Assembly: GCA_021234155.1 (NCBI GenBank)
Contig: JAJEKV010000065.1
Coordinates: 2,191,807-2,255,806, forward strand
Source: Isoetes taiwanensis
Taxonomy: Eukaryota; Streptophyta; Lycopodiopsida; Isoetales; Isoetaceae
Direction: 5' to 3'
DNA length: 64,000 bases
Part shown: piece after piece, positions 23,760 through 35,640 of the stretch
How positions within the stretch are numbered: the stretch's first letter is position 1
How the letters are laid out: every line of letters starts with the position of its first letter
The notes under the pieces: generated by a model
What the model was told of the DNA's origin: nothing
Databases searched by the model: none
Seen by the model: the letters and a program-made list of their open reading frames with translations, nothing else
Translations under genes and position numbers: made by a program

Positions 23760-25291
23760 TGGGTCACAATCACGGGGAGCCCAAGCAGCAGGCATTGGGG
23801 TGGCTGCCTCTATCATCCCCGACGCCGGCTTATACATTGACCAGCTAGAAGAATGGCTACCAGCACCTGGAGGGGGGGGAGGGGAGGCCAACATGATGCA
23901 CCACATAACTGCAACTCATATGCCGATGATGTTGACCTCGCCGCATATACCCCTGAGACATGCAACGCCACCGATGCTTTGACACTTTCTCAATTCACCG
24001 ACATGAGAGTTAACTGGCGCCAAGACAAGGATGCCGCTTTGGTCCATCATCCTAAGACCCACGTACTTTCCTCATTCACTTACTGTGGGTGTAGTGGAGG
24101 TGGCTCACTTATAAGTATTTGGCATTGAGTTTTCTACTACCACACACCGGGATGTAACCATCACGTTACGGTCAATCGCAGGGCCGGAAAGCCTGGGCGT
24201 AATGCAAAAGTCAAATACAAGGCGTGAGTCAGATGCATAGTCACCAGCACTTGTTCGTGGCCTTGGTTGAACCGGGTCCTCCTATGGGGGCGGCGCGTGG
24301 GGCTTGATATCCTCACCACTTGGAAACCATCTGTGCGCTGTAAGGCCTCTTTATGGTTCCAAGAATCGGGAGTGAAGTCCACGTCCCATATCAGACTTTG
24401 CTCCAGAGACAAAGGCTTCCTCCATTACGGTGAGGGCTGCTACCGAACGCCACATTATTTACTTCCGGCGGTGGTACAGGATGAAGTCCGCCGCCCAACC
24501 TGCTTTGGCAAGCATGGGCCCGCAGCCACTCAAAGCCCGCCGGAAAGACAAGCGTCGCGGGTTCTCGGCGCATGGAATGTGCGGTGCAATACGATGGACC
24601 AAGCAGCATACACCGGCTGAACGCTGCCTTGAAGCAAGATTTCTGATGCTTGCTTCAGCGGCCAAGCTTGGGATGCAAAGGCCCCGTCACTATGTCAAGG
24701 TGGCAAATTATCGACAAAGATGTTAATCCCATGTCACAAGGGGCCCACACCACTACCGCCGCACCCATCTACCCATGAAAAGCCGCTAGGTGATTTGCTT
24801 CCATTCGCGACAGTGCACACCACCGCATTGAGACAAGGAGATGGATTCTGGAGTCAGCTGGAGGAGGAGAGTCCGCCGCTGTTGTCAATGTATGCTTATT
24901 GAGGGATGAAAGTCACGCCCCTCCGTGCTCGGCCCGGTACCAAATGCAGATCCTGCCCAGATGTTCTAAGAGTTGTGCCCCATCGCCTTGCATGAGCCAC
25001 ATCGAGCACGCCTTCAGAGGGGCTTGTTGGGATCAGACCGGAGGTAATGGATACGCGGACTCGCTTATGCCCCCCCGTCCGACATTAACCTCACCAGACT
25101 TGTGATTATGTATATAACTCAGGCAAGATGTCAAAGATCCTTTATTGCTACTAAGGTTTTTCCTCCGAACCCTTCTAAGGGGGTTTTTTTAATCCCCGTA
25201 GTAATATTTTACCTTCTCTCTTTGTACTTGGATCCCATAGGCCAGTTGGTCTCCGTGGACGATAAAATCATATTCTATTCTATTCTATTCT
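23760..25291 (+). mobile_element. GC-rich retroposon insert ending in (ATTCT)n
   Basis: Base composition jumps from AT-rich to GC-rich at about 23.70-23.80 kb and returns at 25.29 kb. The right end carries AATCCCCGTAGTAATATT, TCCCATAGGCCAGTTGG and TCTCCGTGGACGATAAAA, then (ATTCT)4 at 25271-25291, the same 3' end as at 14.2 kb. Several frames of 60-117 codons are open on both strands, but no endonuclease, reverse transcriptase or gag motif was recognised. I interpret it as a 5'-truncated, decayed non-LTR element or a large SINE-like passenger. Confidence 0.5.
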
Positions 25292-26690
25292 TATTATTTT
25301 TCCATTACATGCTACTTTCTTAAAGCATGAACTTAAACAGCAGGTTGATTTTCATATCCATTATTTATTTTGGTGTCTCAAAATATCTTTCCAAGAAGCC
25401 TATGCAGAGTCATGGATCTTTAAATGCTAGAGGAAGGATTTTCCTATTTTCTTTGTTGATGCTAACTTTGATAGAAAGTTTTTCGAAGAAGTTCCATATT
25501 AAATAGAAGCAGCAATGGATTTATTGCTCATTAGGATGTTTAAAGAAACCACGACCCTGTAGAAGTTGTAAATGTAAAAATTTAAGTTATGCTAAACATC
25601 AAGTCTGAGACATTTGAATAACACCATTTTCTTCTTCGTTTGTAGAAGCAGGAACAATCAGAAATAGATATTTGTTTTTTTTTTTTTTTTGAAGCTTCCT
25701 AAAAAGTGATTGAAAATATAGTCTATCGAAGCATTTATGATTCCTGCAAATTGATTTGATGATATATTTTGCTGAATGTTATTGTTTTTGCATTTTGCAG
25801 ATGTTAGACAGTGCAAAAGCAATATTATAATTAGCAGCAAGGTAATGATTTTTAGCAATGAAGCTAATAATTTATAGCGATGAAACTGCAAGGTTTTGGT
25901 CAGGCATTGTGGTTGAAGCTTTAAAACTGCTTTGACGCTTTGGTCCTTTTATTTACTACGACTTCGTTCTTTGTTCATTTTTATTTTGCAGAACTTGTGG
26001 TTCTTTCTATGTATCCCATTTTGGAGCCATTCAAATTCCCTCAGGTGAAAGATACCAGTTAAAAGCTGTTAAAAGGGGCTTCTTCATATAAAAAAATGGT
26101 GCAGATATGTTGTCTATGTAATTATTTATTGCTGGCTACTACCTAATAGATGGTTTATTCTTCAGCTCTTATTGATGGTTATCAGTCGATATTTCAGGAT
26201 TCAAACATATGCTTTTTATTGATCTGATCGATGCCAATAACACGATGACAACTTTCAAAATATATTTCGTTTGCCCAAAGATGTCAAAGAGACCTAAATG
26301 ATAGCCATTGATTATGTGCCGCATGTTGAAAACTTGCTACGGGAGCTGCAAAAAAATGGAACATTTTTATTAAACTAAATATGGCAGCTAAAATCTAATT
26401 GTGGCATTTGTAAGATTTGATTGGATGTTGGAGGAAAAGCATTTTTTATGTTGTGAAGAATTTTTATTTTGTTTCAATTGTCAAGCATAAAGCACAGGCC
26501 TTAAAAGAACATTACTTTTTAGGGCATGTAGAGGCTACATTGATATTAAGGAACACAAATATAACAATATAACAATTTTTGCAGTTTGCATAAAATAAGG
26601 AACACAAATAAGCAGAGGGAAAATACTCCTAGGGAAATATTTTTGTTATGTATTCTAGAAGCATTATTGTGCTTAGGATATTTAATACTA
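25292..26690. other. No gene recognised
   Basis: AT-rich, with a T run at about 25675-25690. No conserved coding content. Confidence 0.3.
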
Positions 26691-26691
26691 A

Positions 26692-26920
26692 GAGCATGCG
26701 GTTGGGTTTCTTTGATAAGTCAGTGGTTAGGTTCCTCAAATTCTTATACATTACGCCCTAGCCTAATATGGAACATGGCACAAGATAATCATGCACCATA
26801 CAGAACTTGACCATAACGTTGGATACTCGGTCTCTTAAACAAAAATCTAAACCAACACAAACTGGCTACATTTTGCACTATTTCTTCTTTCGCACTGAGT
26901 ATCTTTTACATCCAATATCT
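26692..26920 (+). repeat. Dispersed repeat R2, copy 2
   Basis: Second copy of the repeat at 10102-10322, sharing AGCATGCGGTTGGG at the left and ATCTTTTACATCCAATATC at the right. Just downstream lies the 18 bp near-palindrome GGCAGCCTTGGCTGCCGC at about 26953. Confidence 0.5.
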
Positions 26921-27099
26921 TTTGCGCCGAATCAAACAAAAGAAATGTTTGCGGCAGCCTTGGCTGCCGCGATAAATTTCTTATATATATTATTATGTAT
27001 GAATGGATCCTATACTTAGGGGTAGACGCTGGCTTTTCAACATCCAATGCCAAATATATAAAGTGATTGACATTATAGCAAAATAATTTGTAAACATTA

Positions 27100-27160
27100 G
27101 GATCTGCTCAGGTGGTGAGCTGCCTAGCACTAGCGCAGGTCGATAGCTTCAGATTATACT
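27100..27160 (+). mobile_element. Possible second tRNA-derived SINE head
   Basis: GCTCAGGTGGTGAGCTGCC (from 27107) resembles an A box, followed about 35 bp later by AGGTCGATAGC, a poor B box. Weak; it could be chance. Confidence 0.22.
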
Positions 27161-27786
27161 TGGATCTAGATATATATGGTTGCAATCTTCATAGATTGGT
27201 CCATCTTCGAATGGTGGACCATGAGGATGAAATCCACGCTTATCAAATTGTTGTATAGTGTTCAGCCCCCCAGGATCAGAAAGTCTGAATATTCCATAAC
27301 TTCTGCATATGAAATAGTTAATAATATCAAGGAACTATTCAAATATATTTAATCTAAACATAAGAGATGTACTTTGTATGATCTGTTGGGGCCATAACAA
27401 TAGCCATGTCTTCCTGCAGCATAACCTAGAAATGGCAATTGATAAGAAAAACTGTCCTCCCAGCTATAGAAGATGCCACATTCTGGAGCTCTGGAACAAC
27501 CAGGCTAGTGCTGTTTCAAATTAATATTTTGTATGTAAGTTGAGAACTTTCCTGTCCTATAACAACAATCGCTGTAAAAATCCTTCTACCTACAAAAGGC
27601 CTTCTGAATAGCCCCCTTTAAATTACCTGGTAAGCGTAGTCTTCTTTATTAGAAAGAGAAGGCTTTGGTTTACGGGCCCGGAACACCCCATGTTACGCCG
27701 CATGCGGCATTCCCTTTTTCCCTGCGGGAACATTTTGATATAAGTAATGTGCCAGGGCAGGCAATTTCGCCTAGTCACATTCTCTA
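27161..27786. other. No gene recognised
   Basis: AT-rich sequence. Near 27693-27735 are two short GC-rich palindromic phrases (CGCCGCATGCGGC and TTCCCTGCGGGAA), resembling the CGCCGCGATGCGGCG phrase at 39.10 kb. Confidence 0.3.
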
Positions 27787-27947
27787 ACGTAATGCTTCGG
27801 GGCAGAGGCTATTTAGCTTATTGGAGCGGAAGCAAGCAACGATTTATTCGGAATCATTGCAATTTTATAGAGGCCAAGAGAGGAGGCCATTATCAGAGAT
27901 AATCTAAGTCTGTAATTAGGCAAAATAGCCTCTGCCTGAACATTACG
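27787..27947. repeat. Foldback, ~35 bp arms
   Basis: CGTAATGCTTCGGGGCAGAG (27788) and, inverted, CGTAATGTTCAGGCAGAGGC (27947 leftward) pair and continue through CTATTT(T/A)GCTAATT-like sequence. The loop is about 90 bp. An open minus-strand frame (27813-28040) overlaps the right arm and contains VTYFSRGKDRRVPIRNVQ; that piece may be an exon fragment of an unidentified gene. Confidence 0.55.
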
Positions 27948-28720
27948 AATGGGCACGCGTCTATCTTTGCCTCTGGAGAAATATGTCACGTCGATTTCCT
28001 CTTCAGCTGCTTTCAATCTTTCTTTTGTCCTAGATTCCACTAATCTAGGACAAGAACTAGCAGTCCCTTACAGCTCTGAAAGCATGGGGTCTTAGGTGGA
28101 CGATTTTCACGTAACTCCCAGGTCAAAGCTCCTTCATCATTCAATTTTTGTCTCCATGTCAGGATCCTTTAGCCAGAAGTGGAATCTCAAAACTGGATTT
28201 AACCAAGATCAGCTCGGTTCTAGCCTCGAGAAGGGCCAAGTTAATAAACAAATAACTGCCTACTTATGTATCTGATCATTAAAAGGTAAGAAAAATATTT
28301 TTGAGGGAATGCCGTTCTGTACACCATATTTTTAATACATATTTGCAGCTAGATCATGCAGAATCGAACAGCGGAGGCGTCATTTGCAACAATGATTTTT
28401 GTGGAGGCACTCATCTCTACTTTGGTAAAGTCATTGTAGAAATGGCAAATTGGATACCGGATCATTCCAGGATTTAGCATTTCGGACAATAGTAGAATGG
28501 AGGAAAAAAATTTCCATGTCCTGTTATCTCTTGGAGCTTACTGCATGTAAGCACTTTCATTCCTGTTTGGAACTCGGTTTTGTGGAGAGAGAGTTCAGCT
28601 TAATTTACCTCCTCTTTTTTTCTTCGCAATCCCCAATGACAGGGCTATTGCAAACTGAGGTTATCTATATTCTTACATTCTTTGGATTTCCTTTTCATAT
28701 CTGGTAGTTCTTTTATAAGT
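27948..28720. other. No gene assigned
   Basis: One short stretch after a TTTGCAG acceptor-like site at about 28348 is open and coding-like (contains NDFCGGTHLYFGK), but no second landmark of any family was found. Confidence 0.3.
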
Positions 28721-28845
28721 TAGCAACCTCTGATTAGTTCTTCTACATGTAAGCATCCTTTGATTTTAGTTCTTCTACATGTAGGCATCCTGTAAGCAAC
28801 CTCTGATTAGTTGTTCTACATGTAAGCATCCTCTGATTTTAGAGC
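28720..28845 (+). repeat. Three imperfect ~32-42 bp tandem units
   Basis: TTAGTTCTTCTACATGTA or a close variant begins at about 28734, 28766 and 28808, each followed by AGGCATCC or AAGCATCC and a CTTTGATT/CTCTGATT phrase. Confidence 0.65.
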
Positions 28846-29827
28846 AGAAACAACTATTGCGTGAAAAATCAGCTATTGTGTGAAAAATTGCTTTGCCTTC
28901 TTTATCTTTGGTATAACTGGAGCAGTGTGGACAATAAGAGATATTATTAACAATAAAGCTTCCAGGTATTTCTCTGACCATAATATTCAGTATTTTGTGC
29001 ATTATCATAGAATCCATGAGCTATAACGTCAAGAATTTTTTTAGAGATTTTCCTTTTTAACAGATGTTTTTTTGCACAGTGCTTTTCTAAAATGCCTTTT
29101 AAGAGTAAAGTGTTAGATCTCTTGAAAATAGGTTTGGGAAAATAGGCTTTCGATCGTCCATCTTCTCTAACTGCAAACATGTTGAAAGCCTGAACATACC
29201 TTATCCGACATGCTAGAGAAGGGCATTTGCAAGGGAGATTTGGGGTTGCTGTCCTCGAAGGTATATCCCTAAGAAGGTATCTTATCCTTGCAGGATTTCT
29301 TTCCGTTTGTGAATTGGATTCAAGCTGTATCCTTGGACTGCAAATTACCTGCTCCATTTTGATTTATTTCTATGCATGTTAAAGCTTCACTATCTTTGTG
29401 TTTTGCTTATGCACTTTAATTCAGATCAATTTTGCCTCATGGACTGTTGGCTCATGGACTGGTTTTACGAGACATCTCTAATGAAAATAAATCTCTTTGT
29501 TTAATATGATATTCATTTTTCATGACAAGTTACCAGCGCATTACCTATGAGCTACGGTGTGAATAAACTTCTAGATTATTTTATGTCTTTTAATAAGGCT
29601 CTTTGTTTACAGTGTTTACATGAAATGCTTTTTCAAAAGCAAAGTGATTGGAGGTTTGATTTAAAGGAAAGGTTTGCCATTAAAATTTGAGGGTATTTCA
29701 CATCTTTGTCCTTCACTCTAAATGTTTTGGCATGCAACGCAAATATGCAGATGATTTTTCTTTAAAGGCAAGCCACTGGTCTAATCTTGTTTAGAACACG
29801 GTCCTTATAGAAGCTTTCCTACTTGGT
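28846..29827. other. No gene recognised
   Basis: A minus-strand frame of 136 codons (28947-29357) is open but has no recognisable motif. The remainder is AT-rich. Confidence 0.3.
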
Positions 29828-29892
29828 TGGAGGCCCTAGTGTGTGGATAGAGGCCCTTGTGCCTAGTGGAGGCCCTCGTGCCTGGATAAGCC
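29828..29892 (+). repeat. Short tandem repeat, ~20 bp unit
   Basis: GGAGGCCCT(A/C/T)GTG(T/C) phrases recur three times with spacing of about 20 bp. Confidence 0.6.
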
Positions 29893-30255
29893 TCTCTTTT
29901 GAATTTTTCTTCAGTTTGTTTATGCAGGAAGCGAAGTTAGCAGGACATACAATTGTTAGCAACATGATCGGATGAAGGAGAAAACTAACAACACATTCTT
30001 CATGATTTGGCAATGTATTGCTCGTTGCGATGGCAAGCTAGGTGGAAGTCACACATGATTATAAGCTGACGACATTTTTGGCGTGCATATTCATGCTTTA
30101 GTAATCATAAGATGGAGATCATTTGAAGAATGCTATAGAAACATGGATGTTCTTCTATTTCTAGTCTATTACGTATGTTTTGTTAACCCAACAAGGCTGG
30201 TCAGCTTGACGGTGTACTTCATTATTCATATTCTATTCTATTCTATTCTAAGCCG
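29893..30255. other. No gene; (ATTCT)n tract at its right end
   Basis: AT-rich sequence ending in (ATTCT)4 at about 30231-30251, directly against the GC-rich LINE. The tract may be the tail of a plus-strand retroposon that ends here or a target-site microsatellite; no conserved 3' end was seen to its left. Confidence 0.35.
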
Positions 30256-32770
30256 CACAAAGCAAGAAGACACAACATCCGGATGAACCTTCCAAACCTG
30301 CACCACCACATCATCCTGAGGGACTATAGGTATGTGTAGCGGAATACTCCTCGCCATGCTCCCGATAGCCCTCCCAACGCCTCTCGCAAAAGCGAGCTCA
30401 AAAGAACTCCCACGGCTGGGGTCCACCCCAATACCAATCCTCCAAGGTGAGCACGGCGGCTTCGCCTCCAACGGCGTCACCGGCATGCAGTGGCAGCCAG
30501 GAGCAAGGGCGCGCGGGGTAGAGGAACCTACAAGAAAGGAGAGAAGAGTGGTGATAAACTGAGGCATAATCTAGCCGAAGAGCACACGACATGATCCCAA
30601 GTCCGCAACACTCCCCTCGGAGAAAAGGGGATGCATGTGGGAAAGGCCGGAGACCATACAACAAAGGCTCTTGTGGCAACTCCACATGCAATGCATCGGC
30701 TTCCCAAACGCCACACAATGGCGGTGAGATCAATGCATGTACCACAAGCACTCAGAGAAGATGCTCCATCCTGCAGAATGCTCCAAACAAACTTGAGACC
30801 AACACCTTTACTATGGCAGCCAAAATCCAAAATGACCAAGCCCCCATCCTCCCCGGGCGGAGACACTTCCACCAAGCCACTTTAACAACCGGCCCCTTCA
30901 TCATCCCCGCCCCCACACAAAATTTCAACAATCTTATCCAAAGCCTCAGATCTTACCCTCGGGGAGCTAGCATCGCAGATGCTATATACACATGGGTGCT
31001 ACAAAGTCTTACTTGGCAATAGTGATCCTACCTCGCCATGGACAACTTGCTACCCTTCCACCAATAGAGGTGTTTACAACCCCCAAAAAATCTCATCCCA
31101 CACCCTCCCCATGGAAACATCCTCCAAAGGGAATACCCAATGACTTAGTACACATTATCCGAAGCACCTTCCAAGGGAATAGAAACCAAACAAGGGGAGG
31201 CGTGAAGTGGGCCCATAATGCGCAGCACTTACCCCCAATTGAGGGAATGCCCGAGGCCAAGGGAGAAAGTATGCAACAAACCCTTCACATTCCGCAAATT
31301 CCTCTCTTACCAACCAAGAAGAGGAAAGTGTCATCGAACTGGTTAATAATCTGCTGGCTACCATCCCGCATCCCAAGCCCATCCACCACTCCCTCCTCCA
31401 CTTCAGCCAAAACAATCGGGACAAAGGCCTCCGCCCACAATCAACAAAAATGGCCAAAGGGCACCCCCTCCTTGCAACCCTCGCCCTAAGGAGAAAAGGC
31501 GCGAGGGTTCACCCCCGCACACCACCGTAGCCCGTGGCCGACCTATCTTCATGACTGATCAGCCAGAAGCGTGGACCACGCCTAACGCTAACATCATGGC
31601 GGACAAGAACTCCCAATGGACACTATCGTAAGCTTTGGCAAAGTCAAGCTTAAGATAGGCAATGCCTTACCTCGCTTCTTTCTCGCCCAATAAAGGCCCC
31701 TCATAAGCTGCGGCAACATTAGTCAAAATGTTCCTCCCAGTGGACAAACCCCGTTTCGCACCTTACTAATGGAAGAAGTCAACACCGGCTTCAACTTCTC
31801 CGCGGGGCTTTCGCAATAATCTTATACAAAGAGGACAACAAGGAGATAGACCTCCAATCATTAATAGTAGAAGGCCGCTTTTAACCTTAGGAATCAAGGA
31901 AATGCATGCGTATTCAAGATCCTATCCATTTGAGAAGACCGCAAAGAACTCAAGGTACACCCGGTACAATCACTCACCAGCCCACTCCCAATAAGTCCGG
32001 AAAGAACTCCACATGGATGCCATCCAAAATTTAGGACATTTATCCTTGGCCATGCACATACATGCCGCAAATCCTCTTTGGAGAGCTCCTCTCCAAAGCT
32101 CTCACGCTGAGGCCGAGAATAGATGGCTTAACAGCCCCCAAACAAAAACCTGCATCTCAGCGCAATGCGAAAAACCCTGAGAAATTGGCATGCACATACC
32201 TCTGCAAATCAGCGGATCCTCCAAAGTTCTACCATCGTGCAAAGTAAGGGACGCCATAGATGTCTGATATCGCCACGCTTAGTTGCTCCTGAAGAACACC
32301 GACGAACTTGTGTCCCCCTCCTTCAACCAGGTAAGGGTCCGCCTTCACACGCGCGCCTCCCGTGACTTTAACCTCGCCTCCAGCAACAATATGCTTAACA
32401 TCAGATTCTCCCAATGCCATCATCGGTCACCCAATCCTCTCCAACTCCCGATAGAGACCATGCAACTCCCGGGCCACGTACGCTTACCAAAGACCTTGGC
32501 AAAATGCTTCACCCTGGCCAAGGCCACCATACCCGCATATACCCTTCAGAGATGAAAAGGTATCAAGCCACAACTCCACCGGGCCGAAATCGCATCGCCC
32601 CAAGTCGGGTGTTCAAACCAACAATCGCCCTAGAGGGGCCGAGGCAACCGCGACCCGACCGGACAAAACCCGAGGGTAATGATCAGAAATGGAGGTAGAC
32701 GTATCGTTACCCGGGCGCAAAGAGGGCACACCATCCAAGGCGATCATGCCTAGCATACCTCTACCAAAAA
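30256..32770 (-). pseudogene. L1-type LINE, broken (endonuclease and reverse transcriptase remnants)
   Basis: Non-LTR retrotransposon read right to left. Near 32668-32700 the frame gives SISDHYPRVLSGR, the SDH motif at the end of an APE-type endonuclease. Near 31811-31852 it gives ISLLSSLYKIIAK (reverse transcriptase block 1; family form PISLLNSIYKIIAK), then near 31610-31655 LDFAKAYDSVHWEFL, the block containing the first catalytic Asp, then GRPRATVVCGGEPSR. A YADD/FADD box was not found in frame. Many frame shifts and stops break the frame, and the endonuclease N-terminus is missing. Large plus-strand open frames (30591-31022, 30992-31489) are antisense shadows. The element is GC-rich against AT-rich flanks. 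Confidence 0.8.
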
Positions 32771-32773
32771 TCC

Positions 32774-32797
32774 CGAAAAAAAAAAAAAAAAAAAAAA
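32774..32797 (+). repeat. Poly(A) run, 24 nt
   Basis: Uninterrupted A run between the LINE and the next block. Its orientation (A on plus) is opposite to a tail of the minus-strand LINE, so it may be the tail of another plus-strand insertion or the LINE's 5' junction. Confidence 0.7.
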
Positions 32798-33112
32798 AGG
32801 GGAAGAGAGAGAGGCAATCCCGAGGTAACACAAGAAATGATAACTGAGCAAGCCGAGTTGATAGGACGCCCAAAATACAAAGTCTTCAGCTTTTCAGCTT
32901 TCGTTCGATGAGTTAATGGCATCTCCGGGGGGCTACTTTCCTGACCCTTTCTAATTTTGTCTGCCGTTGATGGGATAAAATCAAGATCCAACGGTGAAAA
33001 TATATGCCACATAAGATATTGATGAAGTGGGGATAGGCTAAAATTGCAAAAAAAACTATAGGCTTAGTTGGGCTTAGGCTGGTGTGCAAAAAAAACGTTT
33101 CAAATTCGTGTT
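32798..33112. other. Left flank of RNase H unit copy 1
   Basis: No gene. Contains CCGTTGATGGGATAAAATC followed by AAGATCCAACGGT (32962-32992), a short inverted pair; a similar pair CCGTCGAT ... AGATCTAACGG lies at 58411-58441. Confidence 0.35.
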
Positions 33113-35105
33113 AAGGGGCAGATGCAATCATTATGACTGTGCAATTAATGTTGTGATACAGAGTCAGAAATTTGGATCTCACCGCCGGAATCACTGCATC
33201 TGATATGTTGGCCCGGGATAGACTTACCCTGGTTTGTGTTGATCCCGCCCTCTGGGATCCCCAAATGGGATCCCCTCCTTCGATCTCCCGGCAGATCCCT
33301 CCTGGGGATCCTACGCTTAAGTTAATCAAGCATAGCTTAACGCTTTTATCAAGCTAGCTTTTGGTCGTTTTATGTTAGATAACGCAGTAAACTTTGAGTT
33401 TTGTTTAATCTGATGGCGCCACGTGCACTCACCGCTTGCATCAAACAAATACACCACGAATAGAATATTAAAATAGCATCGAAAACTTTTACGCCAATGC
33501 CGGTTGGCTGGTTGGCGATCGGAAGAGCGCGCTCGAGCTGAATTTGTGGTGCGTTTTTTGGCAGCAAGTTTTGCTCCTTGTTCTTAAGTTTTTGCTCCTT
33601 GTTCTTTGGTTATTTCACATGAACCCTAATCTAATGCTTGTCTTTCACTATACCGCTTTTCTACAAACCCTAATCTAGTGTTGTTTTCACCATCGCTTGG
33701 CAAGCAAAATTTCAACATGGCTTGTATGAATGTCTCCTTTGGAAACGCCGCCGATATGCCTCGCTACATTTCTACATCGCAAGTCCCGGGCTGCATTATT
33801 TCTCCGGCAATGGTGGAAAAGAGCTGGACTAGTTTATAAACCGGTGGAGGGATACGAACTTGTCAGCATCCTTGGAGGCAAAGGAACCCCAATTCTAGGT
33901 ATAGTGGATCCTTTCCTTGTGTCCATAGGAGCAATATCTATAAGCATGAAAGCATTTGTGTTCAAGGGTCCCAAGGAACATGTTGTTTTGGGACTTGGAC
34001 TGTTCAAATTCCATGTTTCCATCCCCCCCTTTTCATCTACATGCATCACCTTGAATTTGAAAAATGGATCTTCTGTGGTTGCCCCATTAAGCGCTGAGGA
34101 AGATGGTGTGGCCTCGTGCATGACTTACAGTGTCCGCTTCAAACCCAAGTATCCCCTTATGATGGAAAATGATGTTGTGGTTTGCTATATCGCGATGGTT
34201 GTTGTCCGGATAATGGTAAAGCCTCTCACGCACCTGGATGTGGAGGTATTGGCAGCCAGAATAACCCTTTCAATGCCCGCCGCCTTTTATCCGGGATTGG
34301 TTCAAACAAATCAACGAGCGTAAATCACCGCAAGAATTCATGCAAAGGAAAACAAATGCAAATTTGACACTCAAGGGCATGGCCGTCCGGAGCCTTGGAA
34401 CCGAACCCACAAAAAGTATGTTGTTAATGCAATTAATGAATGGATTCCAATGTGGATCCCCAAGAGCTGGAAATCAGCCAAGGGCACTTTGGTGGAAAAC
34501 AAAGATCTCTTTGAAGAATTGTGGAACGCAATCCAGCAATTTGGCCACAGGGTGAAACTTGTGCATGTACGTGGGCACAGTAAGATTGAAGGAAATGAGA
34601 TTGCCAATAGTCTTGCTCGAGAAGGAGCATTGGAACAACGGTCGAAGGAAGACAAGGAGAATGTGGCCTATGCAGATATGTTGATCATCAACGGCTTCAG
34701 CTTTTGCAGGCATGGCTTGGAAAGATGTCACCAGTGCACAGTCGATTACACTATGGTAAATGATTATATTATTGAGGATGAATTGGAGGAGGCTGTCGAG
34801 GAGGGGCTATATGTTGGTGTACGTGATAGCTTGAACATATCCTACCAAATTGCAAACAATGGTCAGCCTGCTTGCGTCAAGCATAGTAAAGTGGGGTGCA
34901 AAGAATGTTTTGACTGGGCACGGATCATTTTGCAGAGTTGCTGTTAGAATAAAGTGGGAGAAAGTATTCTCAGAGTTGAAAAAATAGGTGGTCATGGCTT
35001 GCATTCTATGTAAAGAAAGATTTTGTGTTAGACAACTCTGTTATTTTGTAAGACAACGTTTTCAATGTCAATTTGGAAATCATTAATATAAGGCTTCTGT
35101 TATGA
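33113..35105 (+). pseudogene. Protease-like/RNase H1 fusion gene, copy 1 (broken)
   Basis: Homologous to 60052-61884 from the upstream GGGGCAGATGCA block through the end of the coding region. The ATG (33719) is conserved, but indels break the frame at about 33755-33830, 34010-34030, 34190-34260 and 34310-34420. Open pieces are 33730-34323 and 34450-34947. Within 33835-34005 and 34045-34185 the two copies are essentially identical, as is the C-terminal RNase H part from 34421 onward. Differences sit mostly at CAG/CTG triplets. The catalytic region around the first Asp and the Glu is scrambled, so no active RNase H could be made from this copy as written. The upstream region carries an insertion (33210-33376) absent from copy 3. 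Confidence 0.85.
33210..33376. mobile_element. 167 bp insertion in copy 1 with 6 bp duplication
   Basis: Relative to copy 3, extra sequence lies between TATGTT at 33204-33209 and a second TATGTT at 33371-33376; copy 3 has a single TATGTT followed by AGGTAACGC. The insert contains a run of GGGATCCC-type palindromes (33240-33312) like the GATC-dense block at 35.75-36.35 kb. No terminal inverted repeats are seen. Confidence 0.55.
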
Positions 35106-35640
35106 AGGAATTGGAATCTAAAACATGTATATTGTTTTGAAGCAAGTCTTTTAGCTTATAGCCTGTTGACGTTTGAAAATGTTTCAGCTAAAGGTCAAGC
35201 ATTTCTAGGCCATTTTAATGTTTTTTAATGCTTCTACATTTTGATGTCTGCCTTTCGAGGAATACACTTATTCTAGCTTTGTTATAGCATTTAGAAAATT
35301 GAAGATTTAGAGTTTATCCATATTGTCTAGAGTGTTTCAGAACAATAGTTAGTTACTAGTGGGGGATCAAACAATCTATGGCCTTCCAAGAGAGGAGTTT
35401 ATGACCAATCATGGGATACAGTATGCTACAATGCAAAATGAACCTGGTTCTGTGGACTCGAAGAAAAATAGTGGACTCAGTGGTGCCAAGAATCGGGGCA
35501 ATTAGTACGGGTTACGCATTCTGAAATTTCAGAAAATTTTTGTTATGAGACTTGATACAACTACTATTCTAGCATTATATCGCACCCATTAGTCAACAGC
35601 ATCAGCACCAGCACCTGTAGGTACTTTAAGGCATTGTCCA
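35106..35640 (+). repeat. 3' flank shared with copy 2
   Basis: TATATTGTTTTGAAG, CAGCTAAAGGTCAAGC, CATTTTGATGTCTG, GGGATACAGTATGCTACA, AAGAATCGGGGCAATTAG and CATTATATCGCACC occur in the same order at 45560-46030. This flank is absent after copy 3, whose homology with copy 1 stops at about 61884. No coding content is recognised. Confidence 0.75.

Noticed and set aside
24150-25105. LINE coding region with identifiable domains in the 23.8-25.3 kb insert
   Set aside because: Frames on both strands were read and no endonuclease, reverse transcriptase or gag motif could be named; only the 3' end supports a retroposon.
28348-28480. Alanyl-tRNA synthetase fragment, from CGGTH in NDFCGGTHLYFG
   Set aside because: The surrounding residues do not match the family's (S-x-E-x-CGGTHV) context and no other synthetase motif is near.
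30591-31489. Two plus-strand genes of 143 and 165 codons
   Set aside because: They are antisense to the LINE whose motifs read on the minus strand; openness follows from GC richness.
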